Shown: in pieces, positions 42,129 to 53,871 of the stretch
Numbering within the stretch: the stretch's first letter is position 1
How the letters are laid out: each line of letters opens with the position of its first letter
Assembly (NCBI GenBank): GCA_037783545.1
Contig: JBBELK010000930.1
Location: 290,140-354,139, forward strand
Source of the DNA: Henricia sp. BOLD:AAB3569
Taxonomy: Eukaryota; Echinodermata; Asteroidea; Spinulosida; Echinasteridae
DNA length: 64,000 bases
Reading direction: 5' to 3'
Made by a program: the position numbers and the translations under genes
The notes under the pieces: generated by a model
The model's input: only the letters and a program-made list of their open reading frames with translations
What the model was told of the DNA's origin: nothing
Database searches by the model: none

Positions 42129-43588
42129 CTGCAAAGAAAATATCAAAAAGAAAACATTACTCACAGAAACTAAAAAATTAATGTGGATTGTTTACTAACA
42201 TAAAAGTAACATGGCCCATTTATCACAGTTTTTATAACGACAAACATGCATTTAAAAAAAAACTAATACTAACTAAAATTAGAGCAGGCCTAAAAGACAA
42301 CAAATAATGAAGCCTATGAGTATGACCTATCCAAACATAACCGTGACAACAGGCCCAGGTACGGTAGTATTATAAAATTGACAAGTTAGTGAAGTGGTAC
42401 CGGTAAATTTGTATGGCCTATGATACGGCACATGTACTGTAGGCCTCCCTATGTTTTTACAACTCAGTGACGAGCACTTCCCACATGTCATGCATGTCCC
42501 AGGGCCCACTGCAGTACAGCATTTTCATTTTATAATGTACATGGTGAACAATGTCAATCAATGACAATGTTGAATGTACATTTAGACCTAGTAAATCCTA
42601 GGGCCATGTACAATCAGAAATGTAGACCTACATGTATACGTACGTATTATACACAACAACCTGATCATACCATGCCATACATGTACACGCTAGGGCTATG
42701 TACTATAGGCATAGGCCTACATGTAGCCTAGTTCGCCATGCACAACTCGACCGGCCGTGCATATGTGCAGACATGAACAACTGACTGAACACAATAACTG
42801 GTTAGCAATAAACAATAAAAGTGGCAATAAAAGCCCACATGAAGATGCAAATACAACACTCACCTTTTAAAAATTATTCTCTTGCTCGAATGTTGAAGTC
42901 TGGACGATCGTAGAAAAGTGCAAACACACGGGATCAGGCTACGTGCGTGATATATGGCACTCGATGTGACACGTACACGTTGGCGGTTAATTTAGTCTGG
43001 CCCCCCGGCCGAAAAACTTAATATTTTAGATTGGACTGGCGTGGCACCAGACTTGGTTTAAGCGGGAATTTCATAAAATCACAGGAACGACAGATAGATT
43101 GGTTCCCGATCCCTATAGATTGGTTCGCTTATGGAATATGTGGACGGGAACCAGTCTAGAACGACAGATTGATTTCGCAATTCTGAATTCTCTAAAAATT
43201 ATGCATGAATTGAGTATTTGTTTATACAAATTTGCGAAAATATCTATACATTTTACACTGCATGTGCACAAAATAATAAATTACTTACAAAATAATTTAC
43301 TTACTTACCCCGTCGAATTTTGTTTTGTTTGAAGTAATTTTCACATGTTTTCACCGTCAAAAGATGTATGCCGTAATACAATAGCCTTTTTATAAGTCGT
43401 TTCGGTACACGTTGTCGTACAGATGCACTTAATTTCTCGGGTTTTCGTTGTTATCCATTAAATATTGACTTTATTTCCATCGGTTCATTAAACGATGGTA
43501 ATTTAGATATGAAACAGTCACGGTATTTTGTACTATTCATTGCAAAATAAGCTGGAAGGTGTCGTAAAACAATTTTTGAAACGAATAA
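42129..43588. other. Interior of CACTG element, no gene recognised
   Basis: It includes a donor-like AAAAG/GTGAGT (minus, 42864) and a 37-base word (AGATTGGTTCCCGATCCCTA onward) at 43095-43132 that recurs exactly at 56630-56667. Confidence 0.4.
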
Positions 43589-44253
43589 TTTGAGAAAAAT
43601 CTAGGAAAAAATCAAGAAATATTTTCTTATAAGAAAATATTTTCTAGTTTTCCATGCAGCCAGTACATTTCAAGAAAAAAAATCTTATGCCCTAGAAAAG
43701 TTCTTAGTTTCTTAAAAAAATCTTGAAACAAGAATATTTTAAGAAAAATCTAAGAAAAAAATCAAGAAATATTTTCTTATAAGAAAATATTTTCTAGTTT
43801 TCCATGCAGCCAGTACATTTCAAGAAAAAAAATCTTATGCCCTAGAAAAGTTCTTAGTTTCTTAAAAAAATCTTGAAACAAGAATATTTTAAGAAAAATC
43901 TAAGAAAAAAATCAAGAAATATTTTCTTATAAGAAAATATTTTCTAGTTTTCCATGCAGCCAGTACATTTCAAGAAAAAAAATCTTATGCCCTAGAAAAT
44001 TTTTCTTAGTTTCTTTAAAAAATCTTGAAACAAGAATATTTTAAGAAAAATCTAAGAAAATTTCAAGAAATATTTTCTTATTATAAAATATTTTCTAGTT
44101 TTCCGTGCAGCCAGTACATTTCAAGAAAAAAAATCTTATGCCCTAGAAAATTTTTCTTAGTTTCTTAAAAAAATCTTGAAACAAGAATATTTTAAGAAAA
44201 ATATAAGAAAATTTCAAGAAATATTTTCTTATAAGAAAATATTTTTTGCAGTG
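43589..44253. repeat. Right subterminal array, about 4.5 units of 150 bp
   Basis: Units contain TTTCTAGTTTTCCATGCAGC, CAGTACATTTCAAGAAAAAA, TCTTATGCCCTAGAAAA and TCTTGAAACAAGAATATTTT. The first three copies are nearly identical, the outer ones slightly diverged. Confidence 0.85.
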
Positions 44254-44289
44254 TATAGCACCCCACGACCCTCTCCCCCCCCCCGCCCC

Positions 44290-44760
44290 AACCCCCCGAT
44301 CTGCCAAAGGGTCGGGATGTTTGTGGTCCTGAACTCATATAACGTCGATACCATACTCGCTACTTCCCAATATACCAACTTTGCTTCTTCTCTTGCAGCA
44401 CATTCATCGAAGGTGCCCATCAGAAACGGTGCCCTACATCGCAAAAATGCTTCAGGTGGTGTGTGCTCCAATCAGAAGTGACTCTCCGTGGTTTGTTTGG
44501 GGCCCATCGAGCCGAGTTTCATCGATCAGCACTGCCTCTTGGAGCGTGTAGGTTCCTGAAATCATACGATTTGCAAAGTTTGACTGATCCATATCGTGCT
44601 TGTCTAGCCCGAATTCGCCGGCCTCCGACTTGACTCAGACCGTCGAGATCATCATTCGCCCATCTACACAGATCCCTCATCCGACGCACATCCCTCATCT
44701 GACCCAAGTACTGGGGATACTGTAAAAACGTAACTTTCCAAGATGCATTAATTACGCCTA
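44290..44760 (-). pseudogene. Coding-like remnant, unidentified
   Basis: On the minus strand a pyrimidine-rich acceptor (GTTTTTACAG at about 44721) precedes an open segment (YPQYLGQMRDVRRMRDLCRW). Further on, LQEAVLIDETRLDGPQTNHG and then FLMGTFDECAAREEAKLVYW lie in different frames. The text looks protein-like but shifts frame at least twice, and I recognise no domain. Possibly a decayed transposon or host pseudogene. Confidence 0.25.
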
Positions 44761-45976
44761 CCAAATGACTAATTGTTGTCACTGGAGCCTTGCGTTATTG
44801 TTCAGCTGGCCTCTGGAGACATCAATCCCTCACTCATCAATTGGCGGGGATTTGAAATCAGAGTATACTCCTAGACGAAATGACGAGTTGTCGATTCAAA
44901 GTATCAATGGATCACATCATGGGGTAGTTACTTAAACATCACTACAGTGTTTAATAACTGGTTTGTATTTCCCAATACTTGTTCAGGCTAGAGTTTACAT
45001 TTTATCGTCCCCTAGTGTAGTGATGACAAATAGGGTTGTTGCGTGAGAGGTGTTTGCCAGTTAGAGCGAGGTTGTATTTTTTTTTACATCAGAGGGCCAA
45101 TTGTTGGGCCGTTAGATGTAATAAATGCTAAACACCAATCACGCACATTACGACGTTGAGTGATGACCGCAGATTGTCACGTTTTATTAAAAAACAAATC
45201 TGCTTCCAATTAAATTTCCTTTTATTTTTCGGGAAATACCTCTTCGATATTTTTTTCTCAATCTTTCTTGCGGTTGTTATCGTTGCAACAGAGAATATAA
45301 CTGATATCTCTACTCCGCCTTTAACTGTGCCTTAATATATCAAAATGACCGTTTTTAACTAAGAACGATTGCTTCAAAAGTTTGGGTAGAATTGAAGAGG
45401 TTAAGGCACTAACGTAATGTGGGTGAGGAAGAATTTGTCCATGATGCAGAAACATGTGTTTTGCTGAAAACGTTTCACAAAATTGCCGCTCGAACGGAAA
45501 CAAATGAAAACAACTTTTTGTTAATTTGGTTGTTTGCATTTTATAGATGGTGATGTGCCCTCTGGCGCACGAACCAACATATGCCCGGCGTTATGCGGTA
45601 CTGTGCAAAGGTCACATGATTCAAAGACGATTTGACATGCGACCTCACTCCTAAACCAAATTTATGCAAAACACGATGCGTGCGCAAAACGACGACACAT
45701 TTTCATCAGAGGGCGGTTTAGATATAAACAAAGAGCATATCATCTATAGATTTACATCACAGTGACTGTGTTCTAGCCATTCCATTTCCCATGTAGAAAC
45801 GCAGGTTAGCGGAAAAATGTTTGACTGCAACACCAATATTCTGCTTGAGATTGGGTGATATTTGGGGCGCCTCCCAAAAATTCATGGACACGCAGTGTTG
45901 GACATAATTCGCACAAGTACTCTTTTAAAATGTCTCGCTTAGTTGTACGCTGTAATGCACCTATCGATTGCCACAA
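44761..45976. other. Non-coding stretch, no gene recognised
   Basis: AT-rich; nothing supportable. Confidence 0.45.
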
Positions 45977-46058
45977 CACCACCCCCCCCCCCGCCCCCCT
46001 CCCACCCCCCCCCCCCCCCCCCGCCCCCCACCCCCCACCCCCGCCCCCTTATCCCCCC
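45977..46058. repeat. C-rich low-complexity tract
   Basis: About 80 bases of poly-C with scattered A, G and T. Followed to about 46260 by degenerate direct repeats of AAATCCCCACCC. Confidence 0.9.
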
Positions 46059-49000
46059 GGGCTGCACCACCTAACAGGTGGGGATTGTCACTTTTTGCGT
46101 GACAAAATCCCCACCCCCCTGGGGCAAAATGCAGGTGACAAAAATCCCCACCCTCGGGTGCAAAACATGCGCGTTTTCTATACAAATGCACATAAATGTG
46201 TATTTCAATGAGTCAAAATTCCCACCCTGGGGCACGAAAAACGTGACCAAACCCCCTATAATTCGTCACCGTAATCACGAAGAGACACAAGTGCCCGCTG
46301 TTTTTGAGAATATCGAGTTTGAAGTTGGTCACTTTTTGAAAGTAACATTTTGCGCATTTCTTCGGCGTCTATTTAGTAATAAGTGATCTGTATGAAAAGT
46401 TGGGATCTTGAATTTAAAATCTGTACCAATAAAATACTAATTTTACCAATAAAATCGTAGTAATTAATTTCCAAAGACATTTGTCTCTTTGTGAAAACGC
46501 GAAACGCTGTTTTTGCCCCAGCGCGCCTGTGTTAATTCCATCTTCACAGACAGTCAAAGTGATCTTTTTCTCTTCGTAAAAACGGAAAATGGGACTTTTC
46601 TGAAAATTTTCCACGTGGCTAATTACAGTGTAATAAATTTATCGTTATATTTTTTACAAATGGACCTCACCAGGTTGTAGGCCGTGCATTACTAAGTCGT
46701 TTTCGGTTGTAGGCCGTGCATTACTAAGTCGTTTTCGGCCAAAATCTCAAAATCGATGAAAACGCGATATTTTGCCACTTGTGTATCTTCGTGATGACGG
46801 TGACGAATTGACCAAATTACCCAATAGGGATGTGAAATGAAAATACAGTCGTCGTTTATCTTGCTATTAACGGATACATGTTGCCATTAACGAATGTTCA
46901 TTGCACGCTTCCCGCCAAAACAGCTGATCAAATTTACCGAGGGCAAAATTAAAGTCGATCTGTTCCGATAGCAACGTACACTCCCTTATCTTCCGCAACT
47001 AAATAAGGCATAACGGCGGCTGATATACCGATAGTTGCTGGAACAGGACAGACACTACAACAAACAGACGAGGTTATTACCGAGGGTACGTTTGGCGCCT
47101 AAATGATTGAGTTGAAGAATAATTACAGGCATATGTACATTTGTCAGGAAATTAGTCCCGGCGTTCTGACGATGACGAACTAAAACGGAAACCGTGTTTG
47201 TTTACTAATTGAACAATAATGTTTCATATGTTAACATGTGAAAAGTTTCATCGCAAAACGCTATAGGCCCTATATCCGGGCTATATATCAATGTTTGGTA
47301 TTTTAAGAAAACTGTCAGTTTGTATTACAACTGAAATCCAATAAATAATATTTTTTTGTTTTTGCTTTTTGATATATAGCACATAATCTATTTGACCAAT
47401 AGAGAATGTACTGACACCATTTTCTCATTTTTACATGTTTTTATATAGCGTTTATTGCATTTTGCGATGAAACTCTTCATGTGTAGAATGTGTCCTAACG
47501 TGGTTAATCTATTCAATTTCAGTTTGTAATTGTCATTCTTGGTTAAGTTCGTAGTATCCGCTTTTCAGTGGGCATATTTCTTGTTCTTAGTACCCATCTT
47601 GTCTTGACTGAAGTATAATGCAAAGTGGCTTGTGTGGAATTATTGTCATTTGAGTTGTTGTCATCAAGACGACATTCTGAACATACTTAGTCTGGCACAT
47701 CTGATAAGACGTGATGCACCTTTAATTATAATGTTGCTATAGCTGCTGATTTCACAAATGTTGATAAGTAGTACGAATTTGCATTTAATTGACGTATACT
47801 AAGTATAATTTGTGATAAATCAAGAGGAAATGTATAGAGCTGGAACGGAGCCAGTCTCATTACAGAACTGCTTTGCAAGTGTAAGAAAAATCAAACTGTT
47901 CACCATTAAATATGACATTGCATTAAGAGTTACAGTTTGATGATGCAGGCGGAAGCCAGACTGTCTTCTGCGTTTTGCTCGCGAACGGCATGTTTTGTCA
48001 GGTGCCGCATTTAATAAATTGTTGATTGTTTTAAGCATGTTGGACACGCATGCGTACATGAAAGTGCTTAAAACAATGACGGTTTTGCTTTATTTTGTTT
48101 TTTCAAGACCGTAACTGTCCATGTTATATACAAGATTGTCGCGGAAATCAAGGACTCGCAAATTGTATATTTTCTTGTCATTTTTTAAATTGTGCCGAAT
48201 CAGAATTATGTAACAGCACTTTCAAATTCTGTGAGTACTATTCTGTTTTTTTTTTTTAAAACCCACTTTTTAATGTGCTCTCTTGCCATTATTAATTTAT
48301 TGAATTGAATGCTAAGCCAGTTTCACTGCAAAATCTAAAGTTTTCCAACACGACGTAAGAAGGAATATTTTGATAATAAGGCTCCTCCTCCTCCCCACCC
48401 AAAAACAAAGTGTTTCAAAAATATTTCACGCTAATGAAGATTGTGAAAACATAATTATACTCACATTTCGACCGCCAAAAAGCTCCAAACAAGAAATGCA
48501 TCCAAGGACCGACTGGAAGCCAAAGTGAGAAGCGGTCTCGAAAACAGCTCACTGAAGATGGAGTCGCGGTGACTGAAAACAATCGTTCCTCACTGCAGTG
48601 TTTGTACCAAGATCCACAAACGAGGAACGGTGTAGGCCTACTCCTCGTCAACTCAATCACGGGAAAATAATTTTACAACTTTGTATGTTTGTCACAGCGT
48701 CTCGACACAAGGAGATCCTACACAAGAAGCTCTGAAGATTGTACTACATGTACTTCACGATAATGAAAATTGTGAAAACATAATTATACTCACTGCCCAC
48801 GTGATACTGGTTTGAAAATAGTGCCCAAATTCGCTTTATTTTCTCATTTTGACTCGACAAACTGCTAAAATTTGGCGGGAACGGTAGTCGCGAAACCGCC
48901 ACTGTAATGTCACACATGCACTTGTAGAACTACATGCACACACCGCGAGAAAAAAACAAAGCAGCAGCTGAGAGCTCGAGCGTCACAACCAATATGAAAC

Positions 49001-49739
49001 GGCGAAGCTCACCGTCCAGACGACTTGGAGTTGTTATCGTCTCAAAAAAAAAAACCTCGGAGCACGTTGGCAACAGCAGTGACAACCTAATGTATTCGCC
49101 ATGACCGGTGAGGCGTCGTTTCACAACGAATTACGGCTCCCAGATTGCCCGTGTCGCGCGCTGTGAAATGTACCATCTCGCACCATGATTCCTTCCATCA
49201 ATCAAAGCTGAGTACGTATTGATAGATGCAAGCCCCGCGTAACGACATAAACAGCGGTAGCATAAAAAATGCTTCTTTTCATTGGTTGATGTTAAGGGAT
49301 GTTATGCGTAGCCAATAACAAGAGCCGCTTCTATTGGATTCAGCGAAATTCTTAAATGGAACGATAAAATGTCTGCTTTGATGGAATAACGCGCAAAGAT
49401 ATACAAATGCGTTATGCAGAAGCACTGGTTTCATTGGTTATTTTTCCTTCAACTTTACTTATGAAAGTGCAACGAGACCTTATTAAATGCGGCATGCATT
49501 TCTGGTTCATTAAAGGTTCCATAAAGTGTAAACGTCAACCACTGTGTGCTACCAAGGTTACTGGGTGTACAATATTAAGCGGTGAACTGTTTCCCTGCGC
49601 TTTACTAATGTACGTTTAAGCTTACCAGCGAATGTTTAGACCCAATTAACATGGCAACTGACGTTACACTTTAGTAGTCTAAAGACCGCGTAAGTCACGC
49701 GGGCAGTCGCGGTGGGTCATCAGACTTCCGGGGACAAAT
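46059..49739. other. Non-coding stretch with small duplications
   Basis: 46674-46705 is tandemly duplicated at 46706-46737 (32 bases, GTTGTAGGCCGTGCATTACT onward, exact). 47093 is preceded by ACCGAGG/GTACGT, a possible donor of a non-coding first exon. A 32-base word ending CATAATTATACTCAC occurs at 48433 and 48760; on the minus strand both start GTGAGTATAA. No gene recognised. Confidence 0.45.
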
Positions 49740-49850
49740 CACGCGATGACAATGGTGCTTCAACGTTGTGACGATATTCTTTAATTAATTTGTCCTTTTT
49801 ACCGTAACGCGTTTATAAGCCCCAACGCCAATAAATGAAAAGGCACCTTA
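49740..49850 (+). repeat. Dispersed repeat D, copy 1
   Basis: CTTCAACGTTGTGACGATAT, TGTCCTTTTTACCGTAACGCG, AAGC and AACGCCAAT match 63565-63690 with a few indels. Confidence 0.65.
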
Positions 49851-49989
49851 CATTATACGGATTCAATCAAACAAAATTTAAAAAATAATGTCAGAACTAG
49901 TCACACACAAAAACCAAAAAATAAATAAATAAAATACTTTTGTTTATAACTTTTCCAAGTATAACTTTATTCAATCCTCGTCAAAACAT

Positions 49990-51190
49990 TATTTACAATG
50001 TCAAAATAAAATAATGGGTATAAAGTAGTACACAATAGAATAAGTTATTATACGCTATGACGAGAAAACAAGCAAAGAAATGTGTTAACAAGCTTAGCAT
50101 TTCAAACAATTTTTCCACAGAGCAGAGGCAAAGCAATGCCTCGATCACTCGAGCAGCTACTCCGAAGGGAAAGGGCAAAACATTATAAAGTAATTTATAT
50201 TGTACGTCCCCGTCTTTCTTGGACGTAGCGAAATCATATATTGTCTTCCATGGAACGTGAAGTGATACTGGGATCCAGCCAAGTTCATGCAACGGAGTCA
50301 TATTGGTGGGTGGTATTTCTGTTGATAACTGTGTATACTGTTTTTTTTTAAGTGAGTGGGCTTGCGTTTGTGTCCGTATCAATGATAAAATGGCCGGATA
50401 AAGGGCGATGAGGACTGATGTTGTGAAGACACACTGACTGATGAAGACCGGAGACGATGTTGAAGAACTGAGGGTATGTATAGGAATGGTGCGGGCGAAG
50501 GAGGTCCTGCTTGAGAAGACAAAGCGAAGAAAGACGGGAACGAGCTGAAGGTGAAATTCTTGAGCAAGGAACCACTGGCCAGTATTCGGATTTAGGTCTC
50601 TGATGAATTTGATGTTGCTAGCCCAGAGTCAAGTAGCGAAGGCCGTGACGCCTTGCAAAGGAGCGGTGACAGGTGATTAAATGAGAGGCAAGTTGATGAC
50701 ATGGTTGACCAAGTCCGGAGGAATTTAAATTCGAGCTCCCTTGGTCAACCATGGCATGCAGTACCTCACTATAAAAACCTTTGTAAGATGGTGAAGAATT
50801 TTGTTTGGAGGTCGATGACAAAAAGATGGTAGCTGATATTTAAGTGTTTATACTAGCGTAAATAGTATCAATAATGGTAAAAAAAAGTGAGGTTGCGTGC
50901 CTAAAGACAAGCTATATAGGCCAAGCCCACCTTTATCACAATTTGGAAATAAAATCCATAAGGATCGTCGTTTGTATGACCAGACGAAGTCGACGTGCAT
51001 GCATTGTATGGACAAGATAAAACAGCAAGATAATGCAATATTTTAGTAGCAGCAATTTGATTGGCAATTAAGACTTTTCCTTTGAATGACAGAATAGATG
51101 TTAAATGTTTCCAACGAGTGAGGGCTTTTGAGAGTTTTTCTTCACAGTTTTCTTCACAGTTTGTAATTGCTGTTTCTTAAAGTTGCACTG
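49990..51190 (-). pseudogene. Tx1/L1-type non-LTR retrotransposon, 3' fragment of the RT protein
   Basis: On the minus strand from 51190: EKLSKALTRWKHLTSILSFK followed by GKVLIANQIAATKILHYLAVLS, the thumb region after the RT palm in L1/Tx1-clade proteins. Later come SYKGFYSEVLHAMVDQGSSN and WIPVSLHVPWKTIYDF with DVQYKLLYNVLPF near 50200-50300, matching the conserved C-terminal helices of that clade. Several stops and frame changes; endonuclease and palm are absent, as expected of 5'-truncated copies. AATAAAG and an AT-rich tail lie near 49920-49960. Confidence 0.65.
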
Positions 51191-52065
51191 TCCGTGTTTG
51201 GGTAAACGGATTAAAACAAAAGAATGTACACCAGCGAACGAATTTATAAAAGGCTTACGTGTCTCTGTAACGAAAAATAAAAAAAATTTCGACGTCGGGG
51301 ATACAAGCCTTTTTTCTTGAAACGGGCTTCACACGTTGTACAAGTGCGCGTACGCTCATATGCACATATAGTATGCACACTAAAAAATTACTTAAAACAT
51401 TAAGTATCCACCTTTTGGGGTGCTAACAAATGCAACACCACGAGCACCTTTTAGGGTTAAATTTGCACCCTCAAAAGGGGGTGCAAATTAGCAAGGTTCA
51501 TTTATGCACCTTTAAAGGGCCCCTTATTTAGGATTTTTATCAATGCAATCTATGCTTTAAAACCACTCTTCTCAGTTAAAGTCATAAAAATCCTATTTGG
51601 AGCTTGCTTTGGGGGTTAAAACAAAGGTTTTTAGTTTTTATGCTAATGAAAATATGCATATTCATGACCAAGGTCACGATGTCACAAGAGGCAAACACAG
51701 AAAAATCACATTCAACTGTGCACAAAAGATTCCACTTTTTTCTAAATTTTCCTGAAACTTTTGTAATCCATGGCTGTTTGAGTTTGTTTTACATGTTGCC
51801 TGCTGTAGGTTCAAATGGGACCCTTTTAAGGGTTCTAATCAAGCACAGTTGGAAACCTCAAGGTTTCAAATTGGCACCTCGGGAAGGGTTGAAATATGCA
51901 CTTATTTTGCAGAGAATGCAATGGAAATTGATTGGTTTGATTAAATCTTGCAACTCAATGCAGTTTATTTCTCAAGTATTCATAATGTCACAGGTGAACT
52001 CATTTTAAAAACTCGTATCATAACTACAAGTACATGCAGCAACATATACTAAGTGTAATGGCATT
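51191..52065. repeat. Stretch with GCACCCTCAAAAGGGGGTGC-type palindromes
   Basis: 51376-51530 contains CACTAAAAAATTACTTAAAA and several CACCTTTTNGGGTGC variants; further AAGGGTT/AACCTCAAGG words to about 51900. Looks like the edge of a DNA transposon; ends not resolved. No gene. Confidence 0.4.
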
Positions 52066-52206
52066 CTAGCACGCGCTACAGAACAACCTCTGGGGCCGCT
52101 ACAGAACAACCTCTGAGTAGCGAGGTAGCACCGTTGTTACGGTTGTTACGGGAACTCATCTCTCTCTTCAAAGGAAGGGGGTACTGCCGATTCGGTAGGC
52201 CCAGGT

Positions 52207-53562
52207 ATGAGAGCTGAGCACGGCGGTTACGCAAGTGACCCCCGTCCCTCGAATAGCGTACCTTCAGGGACAAGAGGCGTCGAGCCTACGGAGAACCGGC
52301 TTGGGCCATCGTTAGGGCTCGGTCGGGTCTATCCCAACCGTTGTACTGGGGCTGACCAGTCAGTGCCGGCTCACGAGCCCCCAGGTCCATCGGGAACGGC
52401 GCCCTCTACCCAGATGGATGCGCCAGCTCCTTCTCCTTTGGTTCCATCGGCTGCCCCGTCTTCCGCGGGTTCCTACCGCCCACTAACCTTCGATGTTTCG
52501 GAGGCTAGCAGCGGTGAGGATGACTCGGGTTCGGACGATCCTCCTGACGAGGCTACATCCGTCCTGGCCCCGCCGGCGGCCACTATGGACCCAGAAGAGG
52601 TGGACACACTTCCAGCGTGTACCACTGCTGTGGTGCGCAGGGCGGCCGGGAAGCTCGGCTTGTCCTGTGCGCCCGAGCAGTAGGCGGAGAAGGGCCAACT
52701 CGATCTTTGCTTTCTTCTTCTCCCGCCTCCACGGGTCCAGGCATGCTCCTTGCCAACAGACGTTCGTCTAGACGTTCGTCTACTGTGGGACAGGTCGGGG
52801 GCTGTTCCCCAGAAGTCTGGAATTTTCTCCGTGAGGGGTTTCACCAGATCATTCCGGACTACGGAGGAGGCTCATGACTCCTTTGTGAGGACACCTTCCA
52901 TGGACCATGACGTCGCCGCTAGGCTACTGTTGACCAAGGGACCTCCAGCGGTTATCTCTCCCTTCTGGGAAAGAAGGCTGCGCCTTCTTGACTTGGCGGT
53001 GTCCCCCATCCTTCGGCAAGGCGCCTTCTCCATGATCGTCGCCCACGACATGGATCGGTGGTTGGGCGACAGAGCAGATGCCGCCACGGAGGTCTCCGAT
53101 GCTGCCATGGTAATGGCCTCGCTTGTAACCAGGCAGACGCAGACCTCGATGGCGCTGACCCTCCGTCGTGAAAATTTCTGTTTTTCCCTCTGGTCGCTGA
53201 GCTCAGACCTGGCTTCTCAGGTCTCGAAGACCAAGCCTCAGAAACAGGACGTCCTCTTCGGAGGCGCGTTCTGTTCTTCCCTGCTCGCTTTTACCGAGCG
53301 GGTTGAGAGTGAGCAAGGCTAAAGAAAGCACAGGCAAAGGTTTCTGGTTCCCAAAAATCTTCGAGCAAGAAGAGCAAGGGCAAGTGCCCTTCCTCTTCGA
53401 GCTCTGGCAGGCCCGCTAAGCAGGGTAAGTCAGGCACTTTCCAGGACACCAAGCAGTTCGGTGCCCCGGGTTCTTCTCAGAAGAAATTTAGGGCCAGGTC
53501 TGGCCAGCCTCCCAATTCGAAGGGCAAGGGCACTAAGAATGGGAAGCAACGTCGGTCTTAAG
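52207..53562 (+). pseudogene. DIRS Gag-like protein with stop and frameshift
   Basis: An open frame from ATG 52207 (MRAEHGGYASD) is Pro/Ser-rich, then acidic. TAG at 52681-52683 is in frame with the following open segment to 53322 (ISPFWERRLRLLDLAVSPIL and ALTLRRENFCFSLWSLSSDL). The true basic C terminus lies one frame over (KKAQAKVSGSQKSSSKKSKG ... NGKQRRS, TAA at 53560). Size and order fit DIRS ORF1. The exact frame between 52684 and 52860 is uncertain. Confidence 0.6.
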
Positions 53563-53823
53563 GGCTTGGCGGACGCGGGATCCTCTCATGTAACGGGATC
53601 CTTACCACCTCCGGTGGGCGTCCGCCTTCGGTTGTATGCGCTTGGGTTCTGGAGATTGTGTATCGGGGTTATCGCCTAGAATTCACGGCGGTACCCCCAG
53701 CGACTTCTCAACCGAAACCTACCCCTTATCCCGAGGATGGGGGTCAGAAGGATGTCATCCTTATGACAGAGGTCTCGGCCCTGCATGCCGAGGGCGCCAT
53801 ATATCCGGTCGACTCCAGCCCAA

Positions 53824-53871
53824 CCCCCCCCCCCCCCCCCCCCCCCCCCTCCCCCCCACCCCCCCCCCTCG
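53824..53871 (+). repeat. Poly-C expansion inside the DIRS RT
   Basis: A run of almost pure C (about 48 bases) interrupts the region between AEGAIYPV and FFLAPKKTGDWRP. The insert is probably a slippage expansion or gap artefact. Confidence 0.8.

Larger units (their letters stand above)
38364..44253. mobile_element. 5.9-kb CACTG-terminal element with AAGAAAAT subterminal arrays
   Basis: It starts CACTGCAAAAAAAATTTTCT at 38364 and ends with the complement AGAAAATATTTTTTGCAGTG at 44253. TA lies directly outside both ends (38362-38363 and 44254-44255), a possible 2-bp duplication. Both ends carry hundreds of bases of TTTTCTTAAAATAAGAAAA-type repeats. CACTG termini are typical of the CACTA/Mirage/Chapaev group. 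The 4.5-kb interior has no transposase but has nested hairpins, a MITE and splice-like sites, so it looks non-autonomous and possibly cargo-carrying. The pairing of the two ends is inferred. Confidence 0.7.

Noticed and set aside
45855-46211. Proline-rich ORF
   Set aside because: Produced by the poly-C tract; no support on either side.
49993-50382. Independent host gene on the minus strand
   Set aside because: Its text matches the C-terminal region of Tx1/L1-type RT proteins and follows other fragments of one.
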